Of a DNA stretch of 45,373 nt, positions 35,313 through 43,626 are shown one piece after another; the first letter of the stretch is position 1; each line of letters opens with the position of its first letter. Origin of the DNA: Nocardia paucivorans NBRC 100373 (GTDB lineage: Bacteria; Actinomycetota; Actinomycetes; Mycobacteriales; Mycobacteriaceae); NCBI RefSeq assembly GCF_000308675.1, contig NZ_BAGE01000028.1, positions 1 to 45,373 of the forward strand, in the 5' to 3' direction. The notes beneath the pieces were generated by a model. That model saw only the letters and a program-made list of their open reading frames with translations. It did no database searches and was not told where the DNA came from. Position numbers and translations under genes: made by a program.

Positions 35313-37607
35313 ATGGGTCTTCTCGGGGATCTTCTCAAGGACACGGTCGTCTCCGTCGCAGGTGTGGCCGGCGCAGGTGTGGTCGGGTTCATGCTGGGCG
35401 GCCCGCCTGGCGGGGCGCTTGTCGGGGGGATCGTCGGCGGCCTCGTGGCGCTGGCCGATGGAAAAGACATGGGCGAAGTCGCCTCTGCCGCCATGAATGG
35501 TGCGATCGGTGGTGCTTTCGGTGGTGTCGGTAGCGGCGTCAAAGGTGCCATCTTCGCCAAAAAATCCATCGAGCTCGCCAGAAATACGACAGGTGCTCCC
35601 GCCGCCAAGTTGGCGTTCAACAAGAGCGGGCGATTTACACACGACATTCCTGTGAAGTTCGGGGCGGCTCATGTACCGCCATGGAAGCTCTACACCGGTA
35701 TGGTGCTGACCGGCTTGAGCACCGGTGTGGGATACCACAAGGCCATGTCCGAGTCGGGAGGGAACAATAAGTCCACGTTGGGGCAGATCCCGGTAATTCC
35801 CATCGAAGGGGATGCGGCCCCGACCGGTATGCCGGTCGTTTTCATGCCCGATCCGACGAAACTGCCCGACGGGTTGACTCTCTCGTCAGCGGTGCAGCAG
35901 GAATACAAGAGGCTGCCCGATATGTACGCCAGGCACTGGGAGCTGTTCGGAAAAGGGGGCAAATCGGAGGCGGAAAAGCCCAAGAATGTGAAGGTAAGCG
36001 ATATCTCCGGGGAAGAGGCCGCGAATATCGAGAACTATGTGCAGCGGGTGCAATACCTACGCACGGCCCTGGAGGATATGAAAGAGGACGAGAGTCGTAT
36101 CGCTCAGATAGACAACAGGAGTGCGGAATTATCGGCGGAGGGGCAGCAGATTGTCGGGGGATCGATCAAATCTCTGACCGAGTTCGCCAAAGTTCATCCC
36201 CTTAATATAGATGCGATAGCCGAGCTCACGGCCACCTTCGAAAAGGAAGGCACTTTCTTCTTCGACGAGACGAAACTCAATGCCGAGCAGCTCTCCGAGG
36301 ACAACTACGTGTTCGCTCTTGCGGAATCCGCGGCCGACACCGGGGCTTCCGTTGTCCAGTACTACGCCGAGCAGTTCGAGGAGTTGGCCAAGAAAGTGCC
36401 CAATGGCCAGAACAAGTCGGACGGCAACGAGAAGACGACCGGCGACAAGAAGTCGGACCCCGTATCCACGGATACCGGTAACAACACCAACAACGGTGGT
36501 GTCTATCCGACCGGATACCCGTATCAGCCGACGAACACGACAACCGGGAACACCCAGCAGGTCGCGACGCCGCAGTCGTGGAATGGGAACAAAACCGACC
36601 GGACGCAGCAGACGACGCCGCAAGGAGTCGAAAAGGCGCAAGAGGCCAAGGACTCGACGGTCGCCGAGGATTCGACGGTCGCGAAGGATTCGACGGGGGC
36701 GAACAGTTCGGTTTCCACCACCGGCGATACCGCTCTCGGCGGATCGTCCGGAAACCGGATCGCGACGTCGATGAACACTCCGGCCCAACAGGTGACGACA
36801 AGCGGCGCAACCGATTCCGCTCTTCAACAGATGACGCTACCGGCGGTTATGCAGGCTCTGATGAACGGACAACAGCAGCAGCGTCCGGAGAACCAGGGTA
36901 CGAACCGGAGCGCCCGAGAGGGCGACCCGCGTCAGGGGCAGCGTATTCCGGCCGCGAACACGGCGCCGACCCAATCCTCGGCTCCGACCACGAATCAGAC
37001 GCAGACGCCCCAAGCGAACCAGACGACATCCGCGGCTCCCGTGCGGGCGGTCTCCGCCACGGGAAACACACAGTCGGAACTCACACCGGTCACCGGGAAG
37101 AGCGCGATGGATCCGCGTTCTCCCTTTACGTACACTTTTCCGGACGGACGCACCCAGGAGGTGTCCGTCATGGTGGCCATGGCATTGGACAAGGCCTTCG
37201 ACAACAAGAGGGACACCGATGCCCGGGAGGCCTACGCCAATACCCCTGCCATGTGGACGGATTCGAGAGATATCGGCCGACCGGCCGACGCGTTCGAGCT
37301 GATGACCGGCGATGTCGCGGTCTGGGCTTCCGGGCCCGCCGAGTCGCCCGGAAAGAACGGGGAAGGTGTTCGCACCGCGATTCTGGTGAGGTTCGGTTCC
37401 TGGGATAGCGGAACACTCGAGGCCGTGATCGATGGTGAGCTGAAGCCGTTCGCCGAGGATATGGACGATGAGAAGGGCCGATTCGGCGCCTTCGCCGGTT
37501 TCCGGCATCCGAAAGGTATCGAAAAGGAAGCGGAGGCCGAGAATTCGTCATCGGCGTCCGTATCTGTTGATCAGTCCGGCGCGATGAACGCCGTGACCTC
37601 AGCGTAG
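35313..37607 (+). CDS. Large glycine-zipper protein with novel C-terminal domain (paralogue 1)
   Basis: The 764-residue protein is not recognised. The N-terminus (about residues 10-80) has glycine-zipper helices (GVVGFMLGGPPGGALVGGIV, then GAIGGAFGGVGSG) of the kind that insert in membranes. A helical region follows (about 225-360), then a long disordered part rich in Thr, Asn, Gln and Ser, with the repeat DSTVAEDSTVAKDSTGA. The C-terminal domain (603-735) is shared with the next gene: PDGR, KAF, TDAREAYANTPAMWTD, ELMTGDVAVW, GAFAGFRHPKGIE. There is no Sec signal. A TTA leucine codon lies at 36129. The paralogue lies 9 bases downstream, so both are one operon. It is a candidate secretion substrate or pore component. 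Confidence 0.65.
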   Translation: MGLLGDLLKDTVVSVAGVAGAGVVGFMLGGPPGGALVGGIVGGLVALADGKDMGEVASAAMNGAIGGAFGGVGSGVKGAIFAKKSIELARNTTGAPAAKLAFNKSGRFTHDIPVKFGAAHVPPWKLYTGMVLTGLSTGVGYHKAMSESGGNNKSTLGQIPVIPIEGDAAPTGMPVVFMPDPTKLPDGLTLSSAVQQEYKRLPDMYARHWELFGKGGKSEAEKPKNVKVSDISGEEAANIENYVQRVQYLRTALEDMKEDESRIAQIDNRSAELSAEGQQIVGGSIKSLTEFAKVHPLNIDAIAELTATFEKEGTFFFDETKLNAEQLSEDNYVFALAESAADTGASVVQYYAEQFEELAKKVPNGQNKSDGNEKTTGDKKSDPVSTDTGNNTNNGGVYPTGYPYQPTNTTTGNTQQVATPQSWNGNKTDRTQQTTPQGVEKAQEAKDSTVAEDSTVAKDSTGANSSVSTTGDTALGGSSGNRIATSMNTPAQQVTTSGATDSALQQMTLPAVMQALMNGQQQQRPENQGTNRSAREGDPRQGQRIPAANTAPTQSSAPTTNQTQTPQANQTTSAAPVRAVSATGNTQSELTPVTGKSAMDPRSPFTYTFPDGRTQEVSVMVAMALDKAFDNKRDTDAREAYANTPAMWTDSRDIGRPADAFELMTGDVAVWASGPAESPGKNGEGVRTAILVRFGSWDSGTLEAVIDGELKPFAEDMDDEKGRFGAFAGFRHPKGIEKEAEAENSSSASVSVDQSGAMNAVTSA

Positions 37608-37616
37608 GGGCTGCCC

Positions 37617-40223
37617 ATGGGTGCAACCGATATACTCACCGCCGCAGTCACCGACGTGGCTGTGACTACACTTGTTGCCGGTCGAGGTGGGGCGTTAAGA
37701 GGTGCGTTCGCCAGTGCGTTGGGGGGCGCGATCGCCGAGGGGATGGTGAATGGCAACTCCCCTGAAAACTGGATGAAAGGCGCGGTGGTGGGCGGCTTGG
37801 TCGGGGGCGTCACACATCGCGCGGCCCAGGGGCTGACGAAACCCACCGCGGATTGGGCGAAGAAATCGCAGAAGCAGTTGGATGCCGCCAATGCATTCAA
37901 AGGGGCTCACGATGATTTGAAATCCACATTCGAGAAAATGCGGAAAACGAAAAGTGATTTAGACAAACTTACTTCCGCTCCGAAAAAGAGAGGATGGACA
38001 GATAGGAGAGCGCAGCAGAAGGAAATAGATGACAAGAAAGGAGAGCTCGATTCGGCCAAAGTGGAATTTCGCCAGAAGGCTTTGGCGCGTCGAGAGGCTC
38101 GGAAGAATCTCAAAGCGGAGAAGCTGCCCTACAGGGGCGCCGGGCCGAATGTCGACAAGGTCAAGGCGGCGCATGACAGAAAAACGAAGCTGAAAGAACT
38201 GTTCCAGCAGGGTGAAAACCTGCATTTGTGGCAGGGTCGAGGCCCGGCACTTCTGGCGGCCCTTACATCGACCGGTGCGGTCCTCTTCGACGACATCACC
38301 GAAGGTATCGGGAACTTCTTCGGTGGTGACGAGGGTGGGGGTGAAAAGAAGAAACCGGGTACGCAGGACACGATCGCACTGGATTTGCTCTGGGTGGGGG
38401 CCGGCGCCGCGGGGTCGAAGTTGGGGAAAGAGCCGTTCGTCGAGACGCCCGGTATCACCGACGACGGCGATGGGTTCCTGCTCCAGCCGAAGTCCATTCA
38501 TCCGACGCTCGCCGAATGGCACGGTGGCAACACCAATTCCGTCGCCTCCACCGTGGTCGAGAATTACGATCTGTACGGTGATCCCGAAAAGATCATGAAA
38601 GATCCCAAGGCCGATCGCACGCTGAACCTGGAGCCGGTACCCACCCTGCGGGCATCGGACAAAGACCTCAAGATCGGCGCCAGCGATTTGGCCGGCGCGT
38701 ACAACGTCACGGTCAACGACATCAAGCAAAAGACGCAGCGGCTCGACGCCGGCCAGAGAAACGTGGCGATGGTGGTCACCGAGGTGGAGAAGATCACGGA
38801 AGCCGGCCGGACATACATCGCCGATTTCATCGAAAAAATGAACCATTGGGTGCAGAACGCCAGCGACGGATCGAATGGTGCGTTTCTGATGGCGATGGCC
38901 GGTGCGCTCGACGAGATGACCGAGAAGATCGAGATGGACAACGCGAGCAACGAAAAGCTCGCGCAGCAGCTGGCAAAACAAGAAGAACAGCTGAGCAAGG
39001 ACCAGAAAGCTGCACAGGATCTGGCGAACCAGGTCGGGCAGAACCATCTGAACCAGTACGACCCGAATACATGGGCCAGGCTGAACCCCAACAACAACGG
39101 CAACAACGTCATCGATGATCCGTCCAAGGTCAATGGATACGACCCCAAAGATATCGATCCCACCAAAGACTCCGAGTGGCGGGACAGGATCAAGGACCTC
39201 GAGGATGCGTCCAAGCCCGATCTGAATCAGACGAATACACCCGACCTTCCCGGAGTAAATACGCCTGGATCGAATATTCCCGGATCGAATGATCTCGGGG
39301 CAAATATGCCTGGATCAAATATTCCTGGAGCGAATATGTCCGGGATGCCGGGGATGAATCCCCTCTCGGATATGGGTCCTCTGGTGAACTCGATGATGAT
39401 GCAGGATGTGATGCGGAGGATGGCCGAGGGCAATATGGCGGCCCGACAGGAGGACCTCGACCCGTCCCGCTACGAGCAAGCGCTCACGCCTCCCGCTCCG
39501 CCGACCACTCCGGCTCCGACCAACACCACCCCGTGGTCCAACCAGAACGCAGCCGCCCAACAGGCCGCGCATACGACCCCCTCGCCCTCCACCTCGTCCT
39601 CCGGCACCTCCGCGCCCACCGGTGCGATTCCGCCGCAGAACCCGGACGACAAGAAGGGCAGGCTCTTCGATTTCGGGGACGGGCGTCAGCAGTGGGTGTG
39701 CAACGAGGTGTACGAGGGTCTTACCAAAGCGTTCGCGAACAAGAAGGGCACCGATGCCCAGGAGGCATACGCCGGTACCCCGGCCATGTGGACGGACGCG
39801 AAGGAGATCGAACCGATCGATACACTCGAACTGATGACCGGCGATGTCGTGGTCTGGGATCCCGTGCCCGCCGAGACATCCGAGCAGAGCAAGGCGGAGG
39901 CCGGGCCCGATTTCGTCGTCAGTGCCCCGACCGAGAAGGGGAAGAAACCCGAATCCGCCAGTGATGACGGCACTCGTACCGCGATCCTGGTGGTGTTCGG
40001 TCCCCCGGAGACCGGAACGCTCGAAGTCGTGGTCAACGGTGAGCTGAGGCCCTTCGCTCCGGAAATGAGCGATAGTGGAGGAAACTTCGGAGCATTCGCC
40101 GGTTTCCGGCGGCCGAAGGGCATCGAGGCGGTCCCGCAGCCGGGTGAGCAGATGGCCACCGGGGTCTCCGACCAGCCCGCGACACCGGCGGCGGACGCTT
40201 CGCCCATGGTCGCATCGGCATGA
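37617..40223 (+). CDS. Large glycine-zipper protein with novel C-terminal domain (paralogue 2)
   Basis: The 868-residue protein has an N-terminal glycine-rich hydrophobic stretch (about residues 20-65), a charged coiled-coil-like region (about 90-190, rich in Lys, Asp, Arg), a second helical region with a Gln/Lys-rich coiled coil (about 440-475), an NPGSN-type repeat (about 540-580), a Thr/Pro/Ser linker, and the C-terminal domain (681-835) shared with paralogue 1. Here a Cys (QQWVCNEVYEG) lies where an NlpC/P60 nucleophile would be. Domain blocks: EAYAGTPAMWTD, LELMTGDVVVW, LEVVVNGELRPF, GAFAGFRRPKGIE. Codon use is unlike the neighbours, with TTA (37695, 37959) and AGA codons. Function unknown. 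Confidence 0.65.
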   Translation: MGATDILTAAVTDVAVTTLVAGRGGALRGAFASALGGAIAEGMVNGNSPENWMKGAVVGGLVGGVTHRAAQGLTKPTADWAKKSQKQLDAANAFKGAHDDLKSTFEKMRKTKSDLDKLTSAPKKRGWTDRRAQQKEIDDKKGELDSAKVEFRQKALARREARKNLKAEKLPYRGAGPNVDKVKAAHDRKTKLKELFQQGENLHLWQGRGPALLAALTSTGAVLFDDITEGIGNFFGGDEGGGEKKKPGTQDTIALDLLWVGAGAAGSKLGKEPFVETPGITDDGDGFLLQPKSIHPTLAEWHGGNTNSVASTVVENYDLYGDPEKIMKDPKADRTLNLEPVPTLRASDKDLKIGASDLAGAYNVTVNDIKQKTQRLDAGQRNVAMVVTEVEKITEAGRTYIADFIEKMNHWVQNASDGSNGAFLMAMAGALDEMTEKIEMDNASNEKLAQQLAKQEEQLSKDQKAAQDLANQVGQNHLNQYDPNTWARLNPNNNGNNVIDDPSKVNGYDPKDIDPTKDSEWRDRIKDLEDASKPDLNQTNTPDLPGVNTPGSNIPGSNDLGANMPGSNIPGANMSGMPGMNPLSDMGPLVNSMMMQDVMRRMAEGNMAARQEDLDPSRYEQALTPPAPPTTPAPTNTTPWSNQNAAAQQAAHTTPSPSTSSSGTSAPTGAIPPQNPDDKKGRLFDFGDGRQQWVCNEVYEGLTKAFANKKGTDAQEAYAGTPAMWTDAKEIEPIDTLELMTGDVVVWDPVPAETSEQSKAEAGPDFVVSAPTEKGKKPESASDDGTRTAILVVFGPPETGTLEVVVNGELRPFAPEMSDSGGNFGAFAGFRRPKGIEAVPQPGEQMATGVSDQPATPAADASPMVASA
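39239..39350 (+). repeat. 15-base imperfect repeats encoding PGSN[IL]-type units
   Basis: Units such as CCTGGATCAAATATT recur with small changes and encode (N)TPGSNIPGSN, LGANMPGSNIPGANMSG. The stretch is notably richer in A and T than its surroundings. Confidence 0.75.
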
Positions 40224-40251
40224 GTGGTGTGATGGGTGAGAGGAGGAGACA

Positions 40252-41760
40252 GTGCCGGAGCTGAATGTCGATCTGAGTGAGCTCGCCTCGGTGGCCGCCA
40301 ATGCGGCGAATATGGCTCGGACGACGGGCGCCGCCCTGCCGCGTCAGTGGGTGCTGCCCGCGGGTGCCGATCCGATCTCCGCTCAGACGGTGCCGCGGCT
40401 CAACGCGCATGCGGAGGGCTTGTTCAACGGTGTGGTGGGGGTGCTGAACAAGGTGCAGCAGATGGCCCATCACGTGGGCGCCGCGGCGGTCGACTACTCG
40501 CGCGTCGACGGGAATGCGGCCCAGCGGGTCGCGAAGGCGGGTGGCGGCCAGGAAATGGCCAACCCGGTTCCCGTCGTGGAGCGCATGGGTTATCGGCGGG
40601 TGCCCACGCAGTTGAGCAGTATGACCAGCACCACCGGCGATCCGCTGGTCTTCGCGCAGCAGCTGCACAGCGGACCCGGGCCGGGACCCGCGCATCGGTT
40701 CGCCGACTCCGTCCGCTCGTTCACCGGCGGTGCTTTCACGGATGTGACCAGTGAAATGGACCGCGCCGGTGCACGTTTGCAGCATTGGACGCCGGTGGGC
40801 AGCGATGCGGCTCAGAAGTTCACGAAGTATCGCGGATGGCTCGATCAGTTGAGCGAGGCGCTGAACGAACTCGCCGATAGCGCCGACGCCTACGGTCATG
40901 CCTTCACCAAGGCGAAATCGAAGCATCCCACCCCTGAGGAGATCATCGCCGCCCGCAAACAGCTCGCGCGGGCCATGCGCTCCAAGGATGAGGTGGGGGT
41001 ACAGGCCGCGCTGGCGAAGTTCCAGGAACAGAACGCGCGGTCGGCCGAGACGATCAGCGGTTACACGGCGGAAACCGGTGCCACCGCGGCCGAGGAGGCC
41101 GGTACGGCGACCGCGAGCAACGCCGCGGCCGCGGGCTCGTCGGGTTCCGGCGATTCCAGCATGCTGGCGCAGATGCTGCCCACCCTCATGAGCATGATGG
41201 GGATGGGCATGAACGGCCTGCCGCTCAACGAGACGTTGTCGGACGACGACTTCGACGACTACTACGACGATTACGGACTGGAGAACTACGGCATACCCTC
41301 GATCGGATCGTCGCCGGCGGGTGGGATACCGTCGATCGGCGATATCGGCAATACCAGTGTGCCGAATCCTTCGCAGGTCGACGGCTACTCGGTGTCGGCG
41401 ATGCCGTTGGCCACGAGCGTGGGTGCAAACACCGGGCTCGGCGCCGCGCCGCGCGCGGCGGCGGTGGAGCCGGTGGCCGCTTCGCCCGGAAACAGCGCCG
41501 GCAGTCGTGGCCCCGGCATGGCGGGGATGCCCTATATGCCGATGGCTCCGGGTATGGCCGGCGCCGGCCAGGGTGCGGGAGGAGGCGGTGAACGCAATCG
41601 GGTGGTGGCCTGGCATCCCGATCGCCTCATGTACGTCGACGACACCCCGCACACCGAGCCCGTGATCGGCGAACGGCCGACGATCGCCCCGACGGTGACA
41701 TCGCCGACCCCGGCCCCCACCAATAATCAGGCTCCGACTCGTTCCGGAGGTTCCGCATGA
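40252..41760 (+). CDS. EspB-like ESX-1 secretion substrate (PE/PPE-like)
   Basis: The 502-residue protein matches the layout of EspB, a type VII substrate. A PE-like helical hairpin fills residues 1-100. A PPE-like helical part contains HWTPVGSDAA (WxG-like turn), and HPTPEEIIAARKQLARAM aligns with EspB HPTYEDIVGLERLYAE. Then comes a disordered Gly/Met-rich region with an acidic Asp/Tyr patch (DDDFDDYYDDYG). The C-terminus LMYVDDTPHTEPVIGERP aligns with EspB LYTEDRAWTEAVIGNRR. GTG 40252 follows GAGAGGAGGAGAC. It is followed by an EspL/YbaB-like gene with a 4-base overlap, and espL neighbours espB in M. tuberculosis too. Confidence 0.85.
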   Translation: MPELNVDLSELASVAANAANMARTTGAALPRQWVLPAGADPISAQTVPRLNAHAEGLFNGVVGVLNKVQQMAHHVGAAAVDYSRVDGNAAQRVAKAGGGQEMANPVPVVERMGYRRVPTQLSSMTSTTGDPLVFAQQLHSGPGPGPAHRFADSVRSFTGGAFTDVTSEMDRAGARLQHWTPVGSDAAQKFTKYRGWLDQLSEALNELADSADAYGHAFTKAKSKHPTPEEIIAARKQLARAMRSKDEVGVQAALAKFQEQNARSAETISGYTAETGATAAEEAGTATASNAAAAGSSGSGDSSMLAQMLPTLMSMMGMGMNGLPLNETLSDDDFDDYYDDYGLENYGIPSIGSSPAGGIPSIGDIGNTSVPNPSQVDGYSVSAMPLATSVGANTGLGAAPRAAAVEPVAASPGNSAGSRGPGMAGMPYMPMAPGMAGAGQGAGGGGERNRVVAWHPDRLMYVDDTPHTEPVIGERPTIAPTVTSPTPAPTNNQAPTRSGGSA

Positions 41761-42188
41761 GCAATATCCACCCCGACGTGCAGGCCGCGCTCGACGCCGC
41801 CCGCGAACTTCGCCACCGCATCGCCGATATGCGCGAACGCATCGACGCGGTCCGCGCCCGCCGGCCTTCGCCGAGCGGTCTGGTGATCCCCGAGGTGGAC
41901 GCCATGGGTCGGCTCACCAACCTGTATCTGGCGCCGGGGACCGCGGACCGTTTCACCAGCGAGGAACTGTCGGCCGAGATCATGGCGGCGATCCGGGAGA
42001 GCACCTCGGACGCGGCCCGTCAGTACCAGGTGATCATGGATACCGCCGTGGTCGAGGAACCCGGTGCCGCCGAGGAGGAACCGGCCCGCCCTGCCGTGGC
42101 CGGGGTGGTCGACGACTTCGACGAGGACGATGACATCGAAGAGGTCGGGCCGGTCCTCCGGGCCGGTGTCACGGGGGCCCCGTCATGA
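41757..42188 (+). CDS. YbaB/EbfC-like protein, EspL-like
   Basis: This 143-residue protein begins HPDVQAALDAARELRHRIAD, similar to the opening of EspL (DPHVARALTLAARFQ), and has the YbaB core (VIPEVDAMGRLTNLYLAPG, then FTSEELSAEIMAAIRESTSDA). The C-terminal tail is acidic (DDFDEDDDIEEV). EspL is a cytoplasmic ESX-1 accessory protein that stabilises substrates. The ATG overlaps the EspB-like stop (ATGA), and its own end overlaps the next start (ATGA), so translation is tightly coupled. Confidence 0.75.
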   Translation: MSNIHPDVQAALDAARELRHRIADMRERIDAVRARRPSPSGLVIPEVDAMGRLTNLYLAPGTADRFTSEELSAEIMAAIRESTSDAARQYQVIMDTAVVEEPGAAEEEPARPAVAGVVDDFDEDDDIEEVGPVLRAGVTGAPS

Positions 42189-42862
42189 GCGATGCCGCGG
42201 TCGCCGACAGTGAGGTGACCGCCGCGGATGCGGTTCGCTGGCTGCACGAGGAAGGGCTCAGCCGGTTGACCGCGCTCGGGAGCACATCGCTGAGTCCCCC
42301 GGTGGCGTATACGGTGCAGGTGGCGACGGGCGCGATCACCATGTATCCCGCGACCAACGGGGGTATCGGGAGTGATTCCACCACCCTCGCGGCCGATGAC
42401 CTGCCGCCGCCCGCGGACGGGCCCGGTCGGTTGGTGGTGGTCGGTATCACGGCCACCGAGGCCTTGCTGGTCGTCGACCTGGCGGGTTCGCTGGTGATCG
42501 CCGTCAACGGCGATCGTCCAGAACTGGCCGCGCGCTCCTGGGCCATGCAGTTGCTGCTCAATCCGGAGGTCACCCTCACGACCAACAGCGCCGATATCGC
42601 CATCGGCTCGAGCCCGCGATGCAAGAAGAGCTTCATCCCGGGCGGTGGTGGGTCGATCATCAGCGTGGACGATGGAAAGCCCCCGGTCACCACTATTTCC
42701 ATGAACGCCACCACGGACGGACCCGACCATCTCGATATCGCCCCCGGCGGTATCGGGGAGATGTATCTGGGGCCGCGGTTCTGGCAGTTGGACCACATCA
42801 TGACCATTGGGGACGGGGCGTGGTCGACACTCGCCGAGACCTTCGCCGCGGATGGCGGATAG
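42185..42862 (+). CDS. Hypothetical protein of an ESX-like operon
   Basis: The 225-residue protein is soluble, without signal peptide or membrane helices. One stretch (RLVVVGITATEALLVVDLAG, then a GDRPELAARSWAMQLLLNP helix) is vaguely like a domain of SCO-type membrane regulators that reads LVxxG...LLDLE. This is too weak to name. It does not look like EspG, the substrate chaperone found next to espH in M. tuberculosis, though position would allow a chaperone role. It is coupled to the EspL-like gene by a 4-base overlap. Confidence 0.65.
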   Translation: MSDAAVADSEVTAADAVRWLHEEGLSRLTALGSTSLSPPVAYTVQVATGAITMYPATNGGIGSDSTTLAADDLPPPADGPGRLVVVGITATEALLVVDLAGSLVIAVNGDRPELAARSWAMQLLLNPEVTLTTNSADIAIGSSPRCKKSFIPGGGGSIISVDDGKPPVTTISMNATTDGPDHLDIAPGGIGEMYLGPRFWQLDHIMTIGDGAWSTLAETFAADGG

Positions 42863-42901
42863 CTTGCCGAGGAGCGGCACACCACATAGGGAGATCATCC
42901 G

Positions 42902-43276
42902 ATGACCAATGACTACGACGATTTCGATCCGGACTTCGACGTGGATGTCGACGCCGAGGCGACCCCCGCCACCGAGCCCGCACCGAAGATCTACGAGGTC
43001 TTCAACCCCGACCACACGGTCGGGGTGGCGTGTGACCGTGATGGCGAGATCGTGGGCCTGCACATCACCGACGAGGCCCGTGACAACGGTGACGCCTGGC
43101 TGGGTTCGGAGATCGTGAAGGTGGCCAAGCTGGCGCATATGAAGTCTCGACTCGGGTTGCGCAAGGAGATGGAGGAGAAGGGGAACCGCCCCTACACCAT
43201 CGACGCGTTCGGTCTGCCGACCGAGGCGTCCTACCGGGCCATGGAGGACGCGGAGTTCGGCAGTCGAGCGATTTGA
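42902..43276 (+). CDS. EspH-like protein (DUF2694)
   Basis: This 124-residue protein has an acidic N-terminus (DYDDFDPDFDVDVDAEA), then IYEVFNPDHTVGVACDRDGE and IVGLHITDEA...LGSEIVKVAKLAHMKSR, which line up with EspH (LFTVTNPQGSVSVSTLMDGR, HVELTDKA, LADEIFVIADLARQKAR), and ends with LPTEASYRAMEDAEF near EspH LPTPEEAAAAEAEVF. EspH (Rv3867) is a cytoplasmic ESX-1 factor needed for export of certain Esp proteins. The ATG is preceded by GGGAG. Confidence 0.75.
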   Translation: MTNDYDDFDPDFDVDVDAEATPATEPAPKIYEVFNPDHTVGVACDRDGEIVGLHITDEARDNGDAWLGSEIVKVAKLAHMKSRLGLRKEMEEKGNRPYTIDAFGLPTEASYRAMEDAEFGSRAI

Positions 43277-43308
43277 CCGAGTAACCTCAACCGAAAGCAG
43301 GAGCCGAT

Positions 43309-43614
43309 ATGGTTCACATCAAAGACCACCACGAAGCGCTGGCGGCGGCGGGCAGGTTCAGCACCGCGATCAGCTCGGTGACCGGACAAAGCGATACGGT
43401 GGTCGAAAGTTTCGTGTTGAACGCTCGGGACGACTCGCCGCTGGGCCGCGCGCTCAGCGCGAAGTTGAGCTGGATCCGTACCACCTTCGAGAACGGCCTG
43501 TCGGAAGCCGCCTCGCAGGCAGGGGTGACGAAACAGGCCGCCACGGTCGGCATAAACGTTCTCCGGAACGCCGATATCGACGGTGAGGCCGTCGTACGCA
43601 CCGCCGAGGTCTGA
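43309..43614 (+). CDS. Small helical protein, possible EspC/WXG100-like ESX substrate
   Basis: The 101-residue protein appears all-helical with a central turn (NARDDSPLG). Its opening HHEALAAAGRFSTAISSV recalls EspC-type (DUF2580) proteins. There is no clear WxG motif and no YxxxD/E export signal, so the family is not certain. It lies 12 bases upstream of the CpnT-like gene, where small partner proteins of type VII toxins are often encoded. AGGAG lies upstream of ATG 43309. Confidence 0.65.
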   Translation: MVHIKDHHEALAAAGRFSTAISSVTGQSDTVVESFVLNARDDSPLGRALSAKLSWIRTTFENGLSEAASQAGVTKQAATVGINVLRNADIDGEAVVRTAEV

Positions 43615-43626
43615 GCCGGCCGATCA

